Origin: Flavobacterium cerinum
GTDB lineage: Bacteria > Bacteroidota > Bacteroidia > Flavobacteriales > Flavobacteriaceae
NCBI RefSeq assembly: GCF_004028155.1
Contig: NZ_SBII01000001.1
Span: 62,001 to 126,000 of the forward strand
DNA: 64,000 nt
Reading direction: 5' to 3'
Numbering within the stretch: position 1 is the first letter of the stretch; each line of letters opens with the position of its first letter. A program made the position numbers and the translations under genes. The notes below the pieces were generated by a model, which saw only the letters and a program-made list of their open reading frames with translations, was not told where the DNA came from and did not search any database. This document shows positions 47,608 through 54,971 of the stretch, piece after piece.

Positions 47608-47637
47608 AAACCCGGATAGTTACTATTATCCGGGTTT
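47608..47637. terminator. Bidirectional terminator between the unrecognised gene and aspS
   Basis: AAACCCGGATA at 47608-47618 pairs with TATCCGGGTTT at 47627-47637, 11 bp, with an A-tract before it. It lies between the two converging stop codons. Confidence 0.85.
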
Positions 47638-47656
47638 GTAAATTTTAAGCCTTATA

Positions 47657-49402
47657 CTATTTAAGTCTTATATGTAATTCGTCAAGTTGTGTGTTGTCAA
47701 TTGCAGAAGGAGCATCGATCATTACATCACGGCCCGAGTTGTTTTTAGGGAAAGCAATAAAGTCCCTAATTGTTTCCTGTCCGCCAAGTATTGCTACCAA
47801 ACGGTCAAAACCAAAGGCCAATCCTCCATGTGGTGGTGCTCCAAACTGGAAAGCATCCATAAGGAATCCAAACTGTGCTTTAGCCTGCTCTTCGGTAAAA
47901 CCTAAATATTTAAACATAAGCGACTGTGTTGCTTTGTCATGGATTCTTATCGATCCGCCGCCTATTTCGTTACCATTCAATACAAGGTCATAAGCATTTG
48001 CTCTTACAGCTCCTGGGTTGGTTTCTAATAACGGCATATCTTCCGGTTTAGGAGATGTGAACGGGTGGTGCATCGCGTGGAAACGTTCGCTGTCTTCATC
48101 CCATTCTAATAATGGGAAATCTACAACCCATAGTGGTGCAAATACCTCAGGATCTCTTAGGCCTAAACGTGTAGCAAGTTCCATACGCAATGCGCTAAGG
48201 CGGGTACGTGTTTTGTGTGCATCACCAGATAATACTAGTATTAAGTCGCCCGGTTTTGCTCCGGTAATTTCAGCCCATTTTTGTAAATCCGCCTGATCGT
48301 AGAATTTATCTACCGATGATTTTATAGAACCGTCAGCTTCATATTTAGCATATACCATTCCGCTTGCGCCTACCTGTGGGCGTTTTACCCAGTCAATAAG
48401 CCCGTCAATTTCTTTACGGGTATAGGTAGCAGCTCCCGGTACAGCAATCCCCACTACAAGCTCTGATGTATTGAATACAGCAAAATCTTTGTGTTGTGCA
48501 GCTTCGTTTAGTTCGCCAAACTCCATTCCAAAACGGATATCCGGTTTGTCGTTACCATATTTTTTCATGGCTTCGTCATAGGTCATTCTAGGGAATGCAC
48601 CTGTGTCTATACCTTTTACTTTTTTTAATAAGTGGCTTGCAAGCCCTTCGAAAACGCCAATGATGTCTTCCTGCTCTACAAATGCCATTTCGCAGTCAAT
48701 CTGTGTGAATTCCGGCTGTCTGTCTGCACGAAGGTCTTCATCACGGAAACATTTTACGATCTGGAAATATTTATCCATACCGCCTACCATAAGCAATTGC
48801 TTGAATGTTTGTGGTGATTGTGGCAATGCATAAAATTGTCCTTCATTCATTCTTGACGGAACTACAAAGTCACGTGCACCTTCAGGTGTCGATTTTATAA
48901 GCACTGGAGTTTCTACTTCTATAAAGCCCTGAGCAGAAAGATAATTTCTTACCTCCATAGCTACAGTGTGACGGAAAAGCAAACTGTTTTTTACCGGATT
49001 ACGTCTAATGTCCAGGTAACGGTATTTCATACGGATGTCTTCACCACCATCTGTTTCGTCTTCAATAGAGAATGGAGGGGTAAGTGCAGCATTAAGTATG
49101 GTAAGCTCATTCACCAGGATCTCGATATCGCCGGTAGCCATTCCCGGGTTTTTAGACTCACGTTCTATAACGGTGCCCTTAACCTGAATAACAAACTCCC
49201 TGCCCAGTGTTGCCGCTTTTTCGATAACCTCTTTTTGCGTGCGCACTTCGTCAAAGATTAATTGTGTAATCCCATAACGATCTCGAAGGTCTACCCATAT
49301 AAGGAATCCTTTATTACGTGATTTTTGCACCCATCCGGCTAATGTTACTTCCTGGTTGATATGTGAAGCGTTGAGCTCTCCACAATTATGGCTTCTATAC
49401 AT
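47657..49402 (-). CDS. aspS: Aspartyl-tRNA synthetase
   Basis: This class II synthetase of 581 residues charges tRNA-Asp with aspartate. The N-terminal OB-fold anticodon domain includes [14 protein letters not shown]. Motif 2 is in [18 protein letters not shown] and motif 3 in [10 protein letters not shown]. The bacterial insertion (GAD) domain lies between them. I chose the ATG at 49402 ([11 protein letters not shown]). An in-frame ATG at 49435 would add 11 residues and lies upstream of the -7 element at 49424-49431. Whether it also charges tRNA-Asn cannot be told here. Confidence 0.96.
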   Translation of the reverse strand: MYRSHNCGELNASHINQEVTLAGWVQKSRNKGFLIWVDLRDRYGITQLIFDEVRTQKEVIEKAATLGREFVIQVKGTVIERESKNPGMATGDIEILVNELTILNAALTPPFSIEDETDGGEDIRMKYRYLDIRRNPVKNSLLFRHTVAMEVRNYLSAQGFIEVETPVLIKSTPEGARDFVVPSRMNEGQFYALPQSPQTFKQLLMVGGMDKYFQIVKCFRDEDLRADRQPEFTQIDCEMAFVEQEDIIGVFEGLASHLLKKVKGIDTGAFPRMTYDEAMKKYGNDKPDIRFGMEFGELNEAAQHKDFAVFNTSELVVGIAVPGAATYTRKEIDGLIDWVKRPQVGASGMVYAKYEADGSIKSSVDKFYDQADLQKWAEITGAKPGDLILVLSGDAHKTRTRLSALRMELATRLGLRDPEVFAPLWVVDFPLLEWDEDSERFHAMHHPFTSPKPEDMPLLETNPGAVRANAYDLVLNGNEIGGGSIRIHDKATQSLMFKYLGFTEEQAKAQFGFLMDAFQFGAPPHGGLAFGFDRLVAILGGQETIRDFIAFPKNNSGRDVMIDAPSAIDNTQLDELHIRLK

Positions 49403-49423
49403 TATTTGATAAATTTTGAAGTG

Positions 49424-49431
49424 CAAATTTA
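49424..49431 (-). promoter_or_regulatory. Candidate -7 element for aspS
   Basis: Read on the - strand this is TAAATTTG, matching TAnnTTTG, 21 bases before the aspS ATG. It supports the shorter start. A TTG lies only 14 bp upstream of it, so the -33 part is weak. Confidence 0.5.
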
Positions 49432-49466
49432 GCAACTAATGTTTACAAAGCATAAAAACATTTAGA

Positions 49467-50021
49467 CTATCTTGTTTTACTCTTGTCAGTCTCTTTAAAG
49501 GAATCGATAATTGCCACCATTTTCTTTTCAGACTTTTTGCGGTTATCTGCATGTGTCCATACCATAACCTGGTAATAAGTAGTACTCCCTTCTATAAAGG
49601 CAAGCTTCCAGTATACTTTGTTTCCGGCTGCTATTCCTTCAAATGAAAGTAACCTGGCTTTAAGTCCGTTTATAGTTGTTTCTTCAAAATCCGGCAGCTT
49701 TTTTATGGATATGGATGGATCCATTCCATCTGTAATGAATTTAGAATAGCCTTCCAAATTATTTTTGTAAGTTGAGCCTAATGAATTTTGCTCCAGTGCT
49801 TTTATAAATGCTGCTTTTGGTTCATCTATTACTATAAGGAAGAAATCATTAAAAGTATCCTGATATTGCAGCGAAGCCTCTTCATTAAGGTTATTTGTTT
49901 TGGTTAAAGAAACTGGTACTTCTATAGTATATCGCTTTTCAATATCTACAGTCTGTGTTTCTTTTTTGCAGGATGAAAGCAAACCCACTATCAGTAGTAA
50001 GTATATAGCTTTTGCTTTCAT
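49467..50021 (-). CDS. Putative lipoprotein of unknown function
   Basis: This 184-residue protein starts at 50021 with a lipoprotein signal (MKAKAIYLLLIVGLLSSC), and the lipobox Cys is followed by KKE. The mature part has segments such as YTIEVPVSLTKTNN and ATYYQVMVWTHADNRKKS-like strands, recalling small PsbP-like or DUF1795-like stress lipoproteins, but I cannot assign a family. An in-frame ATG nine codons upstream is possible but would spoil the signal sequence. It precedes aspS on the same strand by 64 bp with no clear terminator between. Confidence 0.7.
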   Translation of the reverse strand: MKAKAIYLLLIVGLLSSCKKETQTVDIEKRYTIEVPVSLTKTNNLNEEASLQYQDTFNDFFLIVIDEPKAAFIKALEQNSLGSTYKNNLEGYSKFITDGMDPSISIKKLPDFEETTINGLKARLLSFEGIAAGNKVYWKLAFIEGSTTYYQVMVWTHADNRKKSEKKMVAIIDSFKETDKSKTR

Positions 50022-50237
50022 ACCAATAGAGTAAGGATGTGTTGTCATGAGTTCCCGTTTTACGGTTGATTATATTTTGCTTTTAAAATGTAGCTAAAGC
50101 CACTATGCAATTTAAGAATAATTGAACGAACAGTAGGAAGTTTTTTATACTTTTATGGTTCGAAAGTAAAATAGTAGTGTACTATTTCGTTTATTTCAGG
50201 ATTGAAACTTATTTTTATACCGACTAAAACTTAAAAC

Positions 50238-51224
50238 ATGAAAAAAATCGTATGGGTATTCCTTTTTGCTTTTGCGGGGGTATATGCACAGGCTGACAAA
50301 GTAAAATTTGCAGCAAAAATTGAAAACAGGAACAGCGACTCATTGGTTATCAGGTCACAAAAGTTCACAAAAGTTATAAAATCTGATACTAAAGGCAATT
50401 TTAAAGACGCCTTTGCTGTAGAACCTGGATTTTACCAACTTTTTGATGGCACTGAAGTTGCATCTGTATATCTTAAAAATGGTTTCGACCTGAATATGAC
50501 CATGAATGCAAAGCAGTTTGACGAAACTTTATCTTTTAAAGGTAAAGGCGAAAAAGAGAATAACTTTCTTGCTAAAATGGGAATGCAGAACGAAACTTTA
50601 GGCGAAAAGCTTAAAACGGTTAGCGATCCTGCCGAACAAACAAAATTGATTGAAGGATTATTGACTAAGATCGAAACGGATATTAAAGATCCTGGGATGG
50701 ATGAAAGTTTCCGTTCAATCCTGAGTCAGCAAATCCAGGGGCAGCGTCAGCAAATGGGAGAGATGGCAGCACAGTCGGCTAAAAATGAGAAGATGAAAGG
50801 ACAGTCATCACCATCATTTGCCTATGAGAATTTTAAAGGCGGAACAACCAAGCTGGAAGACTTTAAAGGAAAATATGTATATGTAGACGTTTGGGCTACA
50901 TGGTGCGGACCTTGCCGTCAGGAAATTCCTTTCCTTCAAAAAGTAGAAGAGAAATACCATGGCAAAAAGATCGAATTTGTGAGTATATCTGTAGATCAGA
51001 TGAAAGACCATGAAAAATGGAAAAAAATGGTTGCAGACAAATCGTTAGGCGGAGTACAACTGTTTGCAGATAAAGACTGGAGCTCAGCTTTTGTACAGGC
51101 TTATGGTATAAATTCTATTCCTCGATTCTTATTAATAGGCCCTGATGGAAAAGTAATAGACCCGGATGCTGCGCGACCATCTGATCCTGCATTGGTAGAG
51201 CAATTAGACAAATTACTTAAGTAA
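50238..51224 (+). CDS. TlpA-like thiol-disulfide oxidoreductase with N-terminal DUF4369-like domain, copy 1
   Basis: This 328-residue exported protein has a signal peptide ending near residue 18 (GVYAQ). Residues 22-105 look like DUF4369, a beta-rich domain common in Bacteroidota thioredoxin-like proteins. A helical linker covers 106-190. The thioredoxin domain at 192-328 has the active site WATWCGPC with Cys223 and Cys226, and the cis-proline in SIPRF. It probably reduces or resolves disulfides of envelope proteins. A close paralog follows 131 bp later. The neighbours do not reveal the partner protein. Confidence 0.88.
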   Translation: MKKIVWVFLFAFAGVYAQADKVKFAAKIENRNSDSLVIRSQKFTKVIKSDTKGNFKDAFAVEPGFYQLFDGTEVASVYLKNGFDLNMTMNAKQFDETLSFKGKGEKENNFLAKMGMQNETLGEKLKTVSDPAEQTKLIEGLLTKIETDIKDPGMDESFRSILSQQIQGQRQQMGEMAAQSAKNEKMKGQSSPSFAYENFKGGTTKLEDFKGKYVYVDVWATWCGPCRQEIPFLQKVEEKYHGKKIEFVSISVDQMKDHEKWKKMVADKSLGGVQLFADKDWSSAFVQAYGINSIPRFLLIGPDGKVIDPDAARPSDPALVEQLDKLLK

Positions 51225-51247
51225 TTTAGATCTTAGTGTAAAATATG

Positions 51248-51273
51248 AACCGGATGTTATGTCCGGTTTTTTT
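51248..51273 (+). terminator. Terminator between the two TlpA-like genes
   Basis: AACCGGA at 51248-51254 pairs with TCCGGTT at 51262-51268 around a TGTTATG loop, followed by five more Ts. It separates the two paralogs into distinct transcripts. Confidence 0.8.
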
Positions 51274-51304
51274 ATAGAATAGATTTTTCTGGTTTAATAA
51301 GTAT

Positions 51305-51334
51305 TTGTCTTTGGGGTGAAAAAACTTATTTTTA
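51305..51334 (+). promoter_or_regulatory. Promoter of the second TlpA-like gene
   Basis: TTG at 51305-51307, a 19-bp spacer and TATTTTTA at 51327-51334 fit the Bacteroidota consensus except for the last base. The same AACTTATTTTTA block precedes the first copy (TATTTTTA at 50210-50217), so the duplication included the promoter. Confidence 0.6.
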
Positions 51335-51355
51335 CACCACTAACTAAAACTACAA

Positions 51356-52300
51356 ATGAAGAAATTATTTTTATTATGCCTGTTTGCTTTTGTAAACCTG
51401 TATGCGCAGACAGATACAGATAAAATGAATTTTGCGGCAGTGATACAAAACCGAAACAGTGACTCGCTATTTCTATCGGCAAAAGGATTTAAAAAGGTTA
51501 TTCTAGCCAATGCCCAGGGCGAATTCAAGGATTCGTTTGCTATCCCAACAGGTCTATACGAACTTTTCGACGGAACCGAATATGGCCAGTTGTTTTTAAA
51601 AGCAGGGTATGACCTGAACATGACTGTAAATGCTAAAGATTTCGATAAGACACTTGCTTTTACCGGAAAAGGGTCAAGGGAGAATAATTATTTAGCAAGC
51701 TTGGCTACAATAGATATAGACGCTGCTTTTGATATGGAAAAAGCCAGAAAAGATGCATACATTTATATGTCTTTGGATAATGACATGAAGTTGGCTTTTA
51801 AAAAAGAATCTGAAGAGAATGCTGCGGAAGCATTAAAAAGGAAAGAGCAAAAAGAAGCACTAAAAAAATTAAACGGTACTCAGTCTCCGGATTTTGACTA
51901 TGAGAATTTTAAGGGAGGGACAACCAAGCTTAAAAAGTTTAAAGGCAAGTATGTTTATATCGATGTATGGGCTACATGGTGTGAACCATGTAGACAGCAA
52001 ATACCGGCGCTTCAAAAAGTAGAGGAAAAATACAAGAATAAGAAGATTGCTTTTGTGAGCATTTCTGTAGATAAGAAGAAAGATTATGAAAAATGGAAGA
52101 AGCTGGTTAAAGATGAAGCTTTGGGAGGTATTCAATTAATTGCCGATAATGCATGGAAATCTGAATTTGTAACAGCTTATGGTATAAATTCTATCCCAAG
52201 GTTCATACTAATAGATCCGGATGGTAAAATTGTTGATGTAGATGCTCCAAGACCATCAGACCCTAAACTTGTAGAACTACTGGATACGTTATTAAAATAA
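51356..52300 (+). CDS. TlpA-like thiol-disulfide oxidoreductase with N-terminal DUF4369-like domain, copy 2
   Basis: This 314-residue paralog of the preceding gene has the same plan: signal peptide (to about NLYAQ), DUF4369-like domain, shorter charged linker (about 115-175), and thioredoxin domain. The active site is WATWCEPC with Cys209 and Cys212, where Glu replaces the Gly of copy 1. That change should alter the redox potential or partner choice. GGTTKL and YGINSIPRF are shared with copy 1. It has its own promoter, so the pair can be expressed separately. Confidence 0.88.
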   Translation: MKKLFLLCLFAFVNLYAQTDTDKMNFAAVIQNRNSDSLFLSAKGFKKVILANAQGEFKDSFAIPTGLYELFDGTEYGQLFLKAGYDLNMTVNAKDFDKTLAFTGKGSRENNYLASLATIDIDAAFDMEKARKDAYIYMSLDNDMKLAFKKESEENAAEALKRKEQKEALKKLNGTQSPDFDYENFKGGTTKLKKFKGKYVYIDVWATWCEPCRQQIPALQKVEEKYKNKKIAFVSISVDKKKDYEKWKKLVKDEALGGIQLIADNAWKSEFVTAYGINSIPRFILIDPDGKIVDVDAPRPSDPKLVELLDTLLK

Positions 52301-52537
52301 TTCACAATGTTATCTTAATGTTAAGAATCATGATGATAATCAGGCTTTTTTTATCATCTCGAGGTAGTATAAGTATATAAAATCTATTGTTTTTGTAAAA
52401 TGCTTAATTATAGGGTGTAAGCTAAACTATTAGTGAAATAAGGTGATTCCAAAGATTTTGTAATTTCCCAATGTTAAGTTTTGCATTGTGTTATCAAATT
52501 GTTAAGCGAATGTGTTATTTGTGTAAATTAATTTCTT

Positions 52538-52545
52538 TAAATTTG
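52538..52545 (+). promoter_or_regulatory. Candidate -7 element for the MORN-like gene
   Basis: TAAATTTG matches TAnnTTTG and lies 45 bp before the ATG at 52591. A TTG at 52519-52521 stands 16 bp upstream, a little close. This supports the start at 52591 although an in-frame ATG exists at 52555. Confidence 0.45.
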
Positions 52546-52590
52546 TTATAGAGATTGATAGAAAATATAACCTTAAACACAAGAACTGAT

Positions 52591-52938
52591 ATGAAAAAGA
52601 TTTTATTTGCCGGATTACTGCTATCAGCAGGTGTGTTATCAGCCCAAAATAAAGATCACGATTTTACAATAGAAAACAATATAGTAAAAGCAGTATACTA
52701 CTACGATAACGGTAACGTTAAGCAGGAAGGCTTTTACAAAGAAGGTAAATTACATGGCAGTTGGACTGCTTTCAACGAAAATGGAACAAAACAATCCATG
52801 GGAGAATATGTTAACGGCACTAAAACCGGGAAGTGGTTTTTTTGGACCGGTACAGTTCTAAATGAAGTGGATTATGCCAACAGCAGGATCGCAGAAGTTA
52901 AAACCTGGTCGAAAGACGCTGTGGCGGTAACTAAATAA
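52591..52938 (+). CDS. Secreted MORN-like repeat protein
   Basis: This 115-residue protein has a signal peptide ending near residue 19 (VLSAQ). Two to three MORN-like (MORN_2) repeats follow, of the pattern Y-x-N-G-x3-x-G-x-Y-x-x-G-K-x-x-G-x-W: GNVKQEGFYKEGKLHGSW and GEYVNGTKTGKWFFW. Such proteins are abundant in Bacteroidota and are often named YwqK-family antitoxins without evidence here. I chose the start at 52591 because it gives a clean signal peptide. A perfect hairpin terminator follows the stop. Confidence 0.8.
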   Translation: MKKILFAGLLLSAGVLSAQNKDHDFTIENNIVKAVYYYDNGNVKQEGFYKEGKLHGSWTAFNENGTKQSMGEYVNGTKTGKWFFWTGTVLNEVDYANSRIAEVKTWSKDAVAVTK

Positions 52939-52958
52939 TAGTTAGTATTGTTTAGTGG

Positions 52959-52988
52959 AAAAGGCTGTAAGTAATCTTACAGCCTTTT
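52959..52988. terminator. Bidirectional terminator between the MORN-like and PepSY genes
   Basis: AAAAGGCTGTAAG at 52959-52971 pairs perfectly with CTTACAGCCTTTT at 52976-52988 around a TAAT loop, 13 bp, flanked by A and T runs. It lies between converging genes. Confidence 0.92.
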
Positions 52989-52993
52989 TTATT

Positions 52994-54163
52994 TTATGCT
53001 TTAGCGGTTTTCTTATTGGTGCGTCCCCACCATATAATAAATCCTGTTAAGGGTAGCATACCGCAGATAAAACTGGCAATAAAGGCCAATATTTTCCCCG
53101 GAATTCCTAATATGGCTCCTACGTGTATATCGTAGTTTGCATTAATAAGCTTTTCCCCAAAATTCTTATCATCCTGGTTACGCTCCGTTAAAAGCTTTCC
53201 TGTGTACTGATCGAATTGCATACTATGAGAAACATAATACACACCTTCATACTGCTGTACATATACATCGATCACTCCGGTACTATCCTGTGGCTGTGAG
53301 AATGAAAAGCCTTCGGCTTCCTTATGTTTAGACAGGGCAGAGGCGTAGGCTTTTTCGAAAGCAGCTGTTTTATTGCCGTTATCTGTAACTACAGACTTTC
53401 CTTGTTCTATTTCCGGCTGGGTCAAAGTACCGGATCCTGCTACATATACCAGTGCCTGAAACCATGTAAAGGCCCAAACCATACCTGTAAAGGCAATGAT
53501 AATAGCAATGGAAGCAATGTAAAAGCCAAAGATATTATGGAGGTCATAGTTTTTTCTTCGCCATTTTGTAGTGTCTTTCCACTGAAACCATAAGCGCTGT
53601 TTACGGGCACTTTTGTTTTTGGGCCACCATAGAATGATACCCGAAATAAGCATGACCACAAATATAAAAGTAGACCACCCTATAATTTGCTGACCGATAG
53701 GTATAGTTAGCAAAAGACTCCAATGCAGCATTTTTACGATATTGAAAAAATTCATTTCTTCATCATAGATGCCTTTTACTTTACCGGTATAAGGATCTAC
53801 GTAAATAGAGAGGTAATGTTTTATGCTGCCAAAATAAGTAATAGCACCTTCAACACCCTCATAGCAATGGAACACCACTGTTTTTTCAGGATCTTTAGAG
53901 ATGTTTACACTGTTTATTTTTTTATCAGGCCCAAGCATGGCTTGTGTTTCGTTCCATAAACGGCTTAGGGGTATAGAAGTTTCTTTTACCTGTTCTACAT
54001 ACATTTCATCACTGCGAAGCGCATCGGTTATTTCTTCTGCAAAAACATAAAGGCATCCTGTTATACTCAGTAATAAAACAATAAGCCCGGACGCAAGCCC
54101 GAGCCAAAGATGGATCTTACCAACCCATTGTTTAAAGGTCTTTTTCTTTTTTGTCTTCGCCAT
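52994..54163 (-). CDS. PepSY-associated membrane protein of iron uptake
   Basis: This 389-residue inner-membrane protein has four predicted membrane segments at about 20-42, 145-180, 210-240 and 355-380. Conserved His and Trp lie at the helix ends (KIHLWLGLASG, MLHWSLLL, YDLHNIFGFY). The two loops in between are PepSY domains. Such PepSY_TM proteins often sit beside siderophore receptors and some are thought to reduce imported ferric siderophores in the periplasm. It starts 8 bp after the DUF4198 gene and is the last gene of the operon. Confidence 0.85.
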   Translation of the reverse strand: MAKTKKKKTFKQWVGKIHLWLGLASGLIVLLLSITGCLYVFAEEITDALRSDEMYVEQVKETSIPLSRLWNETQAMLGPDKKINSVNISKDPEKTVVFHCYEGVEGAITYFGSIKHYLSIYVDPYTGKVKGIYDEEMNFFNIVKMLHWSLLLTIPIGQQIIGWSTFIFVVMLISGIILWWPKNKSARKQRLWFQWKDTTKWRRKNYDLHNIFGFYIASIAIIIAFTGMVWAFTWFQALVYVAGSGTLTQPEIEQGKSVVTDNGNKTAAFEKAYASALSKHKEAEGFSFSQPQDSTGVIDVYVQQYEGVYYVSHSMQFDQYTGKLLTERNQDDKNFGEKLINANYDIHVGAILGIPGKILAFIASFICGMLPLTGFIIWWGRTNKKTAKA

Positions 54164-54171
54164 CCTTAAAG

Positions 54172-54909
54172 CTATTTTTTAACAGCAGGAATGCAGTAGG
54201 TTGCACAATGCCATATAAAACCATAGTCTTTTCCATTATAGCTTCCTGGTACTTCTTCTTTTTTGGTAACCTCCATTATGTATTTAGTGTTCCATGGCAG
54301 GCTGAATTTTATAATACCATCCTTATCGGTATTTATTTTTTTAGACCATAGGTCTGAAACAAAAATGGTAACCTCCGATTCTTTTAAAGGCTGCCCTTTA
54401 TACAGAATTTTAAAAACCGCCTCACCATTTTCGGTATGTGCTTTTTTAGTAAGGTCTACAATTGCCATTCCTTCAGGATTTACTCCAGCAGTTTCGTTAG
54501 CCTTGTTACCTACTTCTACTTTTGCAGTGGCGTGGTAATGTGTCTTAAAGATGCCAAAATCATACTGAGTATAATCTACCACATCTATTTTATTGTTGTT
54601 AAGTACAACGGTATAGGTGCCGTTTGTTTTTGGTTCGAATGATCCGCTGTAAAACAAATCACCCGGTTGCATTTGCAACTGGTTTTTTTCTCCGTTAGGG
54701 CTAATTACCCAAACCGTGAAGTTTTTCATTTTGCCAAAAGCTTCTTCGTTCACCTTTTCCTGTACACCATACGTATATTCGCCAAAGAAAACTTTTAGAT
54801 CCTGTTTTTTGTTAATCTTGCCAACAGGGTTGGTTTCTACCCACATAAAATGAGCAAAACTATTAAGAGATACCAGTAGCAGTAGTACTGCAAAAATTGA
54901 TTTTTTCAT
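54172..54909 (-). CDS. DUF4198-family periplasmic protein
   Basis: This 245-residue exported protein has a signal peptide ending near residue 19 (NSFAH). The mature protein begins HFMWVETNP, as in DUF4198 proteins, which share features with NikM-type metal-uptake domains. It is rich in beta strands and His and ends with HCATYC near the C-terminus, possible metal ligands. I chose the ATG at 54909 because the longer frame from 54933 starts inside a hairpin and spoils the signal sequence. Its place between a TonB receptor and a PepSY protein suggests a role in metal or siderophore handling. Confidence 0.8.
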   Translation of the reverse strand: MKKSIFAVLLLLVSLNSFAHFMWVETNPVGKINKKQDLKVFFGEYTYGVQEKVNEEAFGKMKNFTVWVISPNGEKNQLQMQPGDLFYSGSFEPKTNGTYTVVLNNNKIDVVDYTQYDFGIFKTHYHATAKVEVGNKANETAGVNPEGMAIVDLTKKAHTENGEAVFKILYKGQPLKESEVTIFVSDLWSKKINTDKDGIIKFSLPWNTKYIMEVTKKEEVPGSYNGKDYGFIWHCATYCIPAVKK

Positions 54910-54924
54910 ATTTTTTAGAGTAAA

Positions 54925-54957
54925 AGCTATCACCCTTTATAGAGAAGGATGATAGCT
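54925..54957 (-). terminator. Hairpin between the TonB receptor and DUF4198 genes (attenuator candidate)
   Basis: AGCTATCA-C-CCTT at 54925-54937 pairs with AAGG-A-TGATAGCT at 54945-54957: twelve pairs with one mismatch around a 7-base loop. On the - strand TTTTA follows. It may lower expression of the two downstream genes relative to the receptor. Confidence 0.6.
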
Positions 54958-54971
54958 GATTTTGTTTGAAA

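Noticed and set aside
52332..52358. Stem GATGATAA/TTATCATC after the second TlpA-like gene as terminator
   Set aside because: The stem is short and AT-rich with no T-tract after it, so it is too weak to call.
52591..52938. MORN-like protein as antitoxin of a toxin-antitoxin pair
   Set aside because: It has a signal peptide and no toxin-like neighbour; the antitoxin name in this family has no support here.
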